A DNA stretch of 64,000 bases from Plesiocystis pacifica SIR-1 (GTDB lineage Bacteria > Myxococcota_A > Polyangia > Nannocystales > Nannocystaceae). Made by a program: the position numbers and the translations under genes. This document shows positions 63,822 to 64,000 of this stretch, piece after piece; positions within the stretch are counted from its first letter, which is position 1, and every line of letters starts with the position of its first letter. The DNA is taken from assembly GCF_000170895.1 (NCBI RefSeq), contig NZ_ABCS01000008.1:101626-165625 (forward strand). The letters are read 5' to 3'. The notes beneath the pieces are model-generated. The model ran no database searches. It was given only the letters and a program-made list of their open reading frames with translations, and was not told where the DNA came from.

Positions 63822-64000
63822 GTGGGGGCTGTGGGTGGGTCGAGGAGGCTCGCGGGTTGGCGGAGGTCGGGGGCGCTCCTCTCCCGGGCGCGTCTGGTTG
63901 GTGAGGCGTGAGGCGTGACGCCCAAGACCCTCGCAGGCCCGAGCGGGTCGGGAGGGTCGGATCCCCCAGCGCTAGGAGCCGCCACAGCGCGAGTCGAAGG

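Overview
The window is high-GC (strong G/C third-position bias) deltaproteobacterial DNA, most like a marine or soil myxobacterium of the Nannocystaceae type. This is inferred from gene content: receptor Ser/Thr kinases with an HRDISPHN-type catalytic loop, a very large pseudokinase/ATPase/histidine-kinase fusion, many lipoproteins with Glu/Thr/Ser/Asp-rich spacers, frequent GTG starts, and long antisense shadow ORFs. No rRNA, tRNA, CRISPR array, insertion sequence or integrase was recognised. The window reads as chromosomal backbone with a few lineage-specific modules.

Layout. 0.2-4.7 kb: lipoproteins and a membrane Ser/Thr kinase. 4.8-6.4 kb: a TPR lipoprotein. 6.4-13.3 kb (minus): a tight six-gene operon of amino-acid symporter, Leu/Val-type amino-acid dehydrogenase, secreted M24 peptidase and a three-gene ABC-2 transporter. 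13.6-14.4 kb: a lipoprotein. 14.4-20.3 kb (minus): a cell-wall operon of AsmA-like/GT51 fusion, trmH and a class A PBP. 20.3-20.7 kb: intergenic repeats and hairpins. 20.8-22.7 kb (minus): ECF sigma, anti-sigma and secreted-protein triad. 23.1-28 kb (plus): a frameshifted DUF4175-like protein coupled to a TPR metallopeptidase. 28-32.3 kb: metzincin lipoprotein, DUF4388-like protein and VWA lipoprotein. 32.5-35.1 kb: csrA with a structured leader, then a molybdopterin oxidoreductase. 35.2-38.7 kb (minus): two SPFH/flotillin proteins and an NfeD/YqiJ-like protein. 38.9-42 kb: an uncharacterised protein and an aldehyde dehydrogenase with dispersed repeats. 42-45.7 kb (minus): kinase-FHA, octaheme cytochrome and membrane protein operon. 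45.8-49.9 kb: a GT-C-like membrane protein, a propeller lipoprotein and a phosphoesterase. 50-62.1 kb (plus): aspS, lnt, M50 protease, DMT transporter, SnoaL-like protein and the 1891-residue sensor kinase. 62.1-64 kb: Kazal-like lipoprotein, YbaK-family deacylase and a protein with a spike-associated-type C-terminal domain.

Themes. Much of the window serves the envelope: peptidoglycan synthesis, lipoprotein acylation, flotillin scaffolds and an envelope-type sigma/anti-sigma pair. The rest is amino-acid and peptide use and signalling. The least explained modules are the octaheme cytochrome/FHA-kinase operon, the AsmA-GT51 fusion, and a dispersed intergenic repeat family linked to terminator-like hairpins. 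Two genes (DUF4175-like and the downstream flotillin) carry indel signatures that are either assembly errors or real frameshifts.
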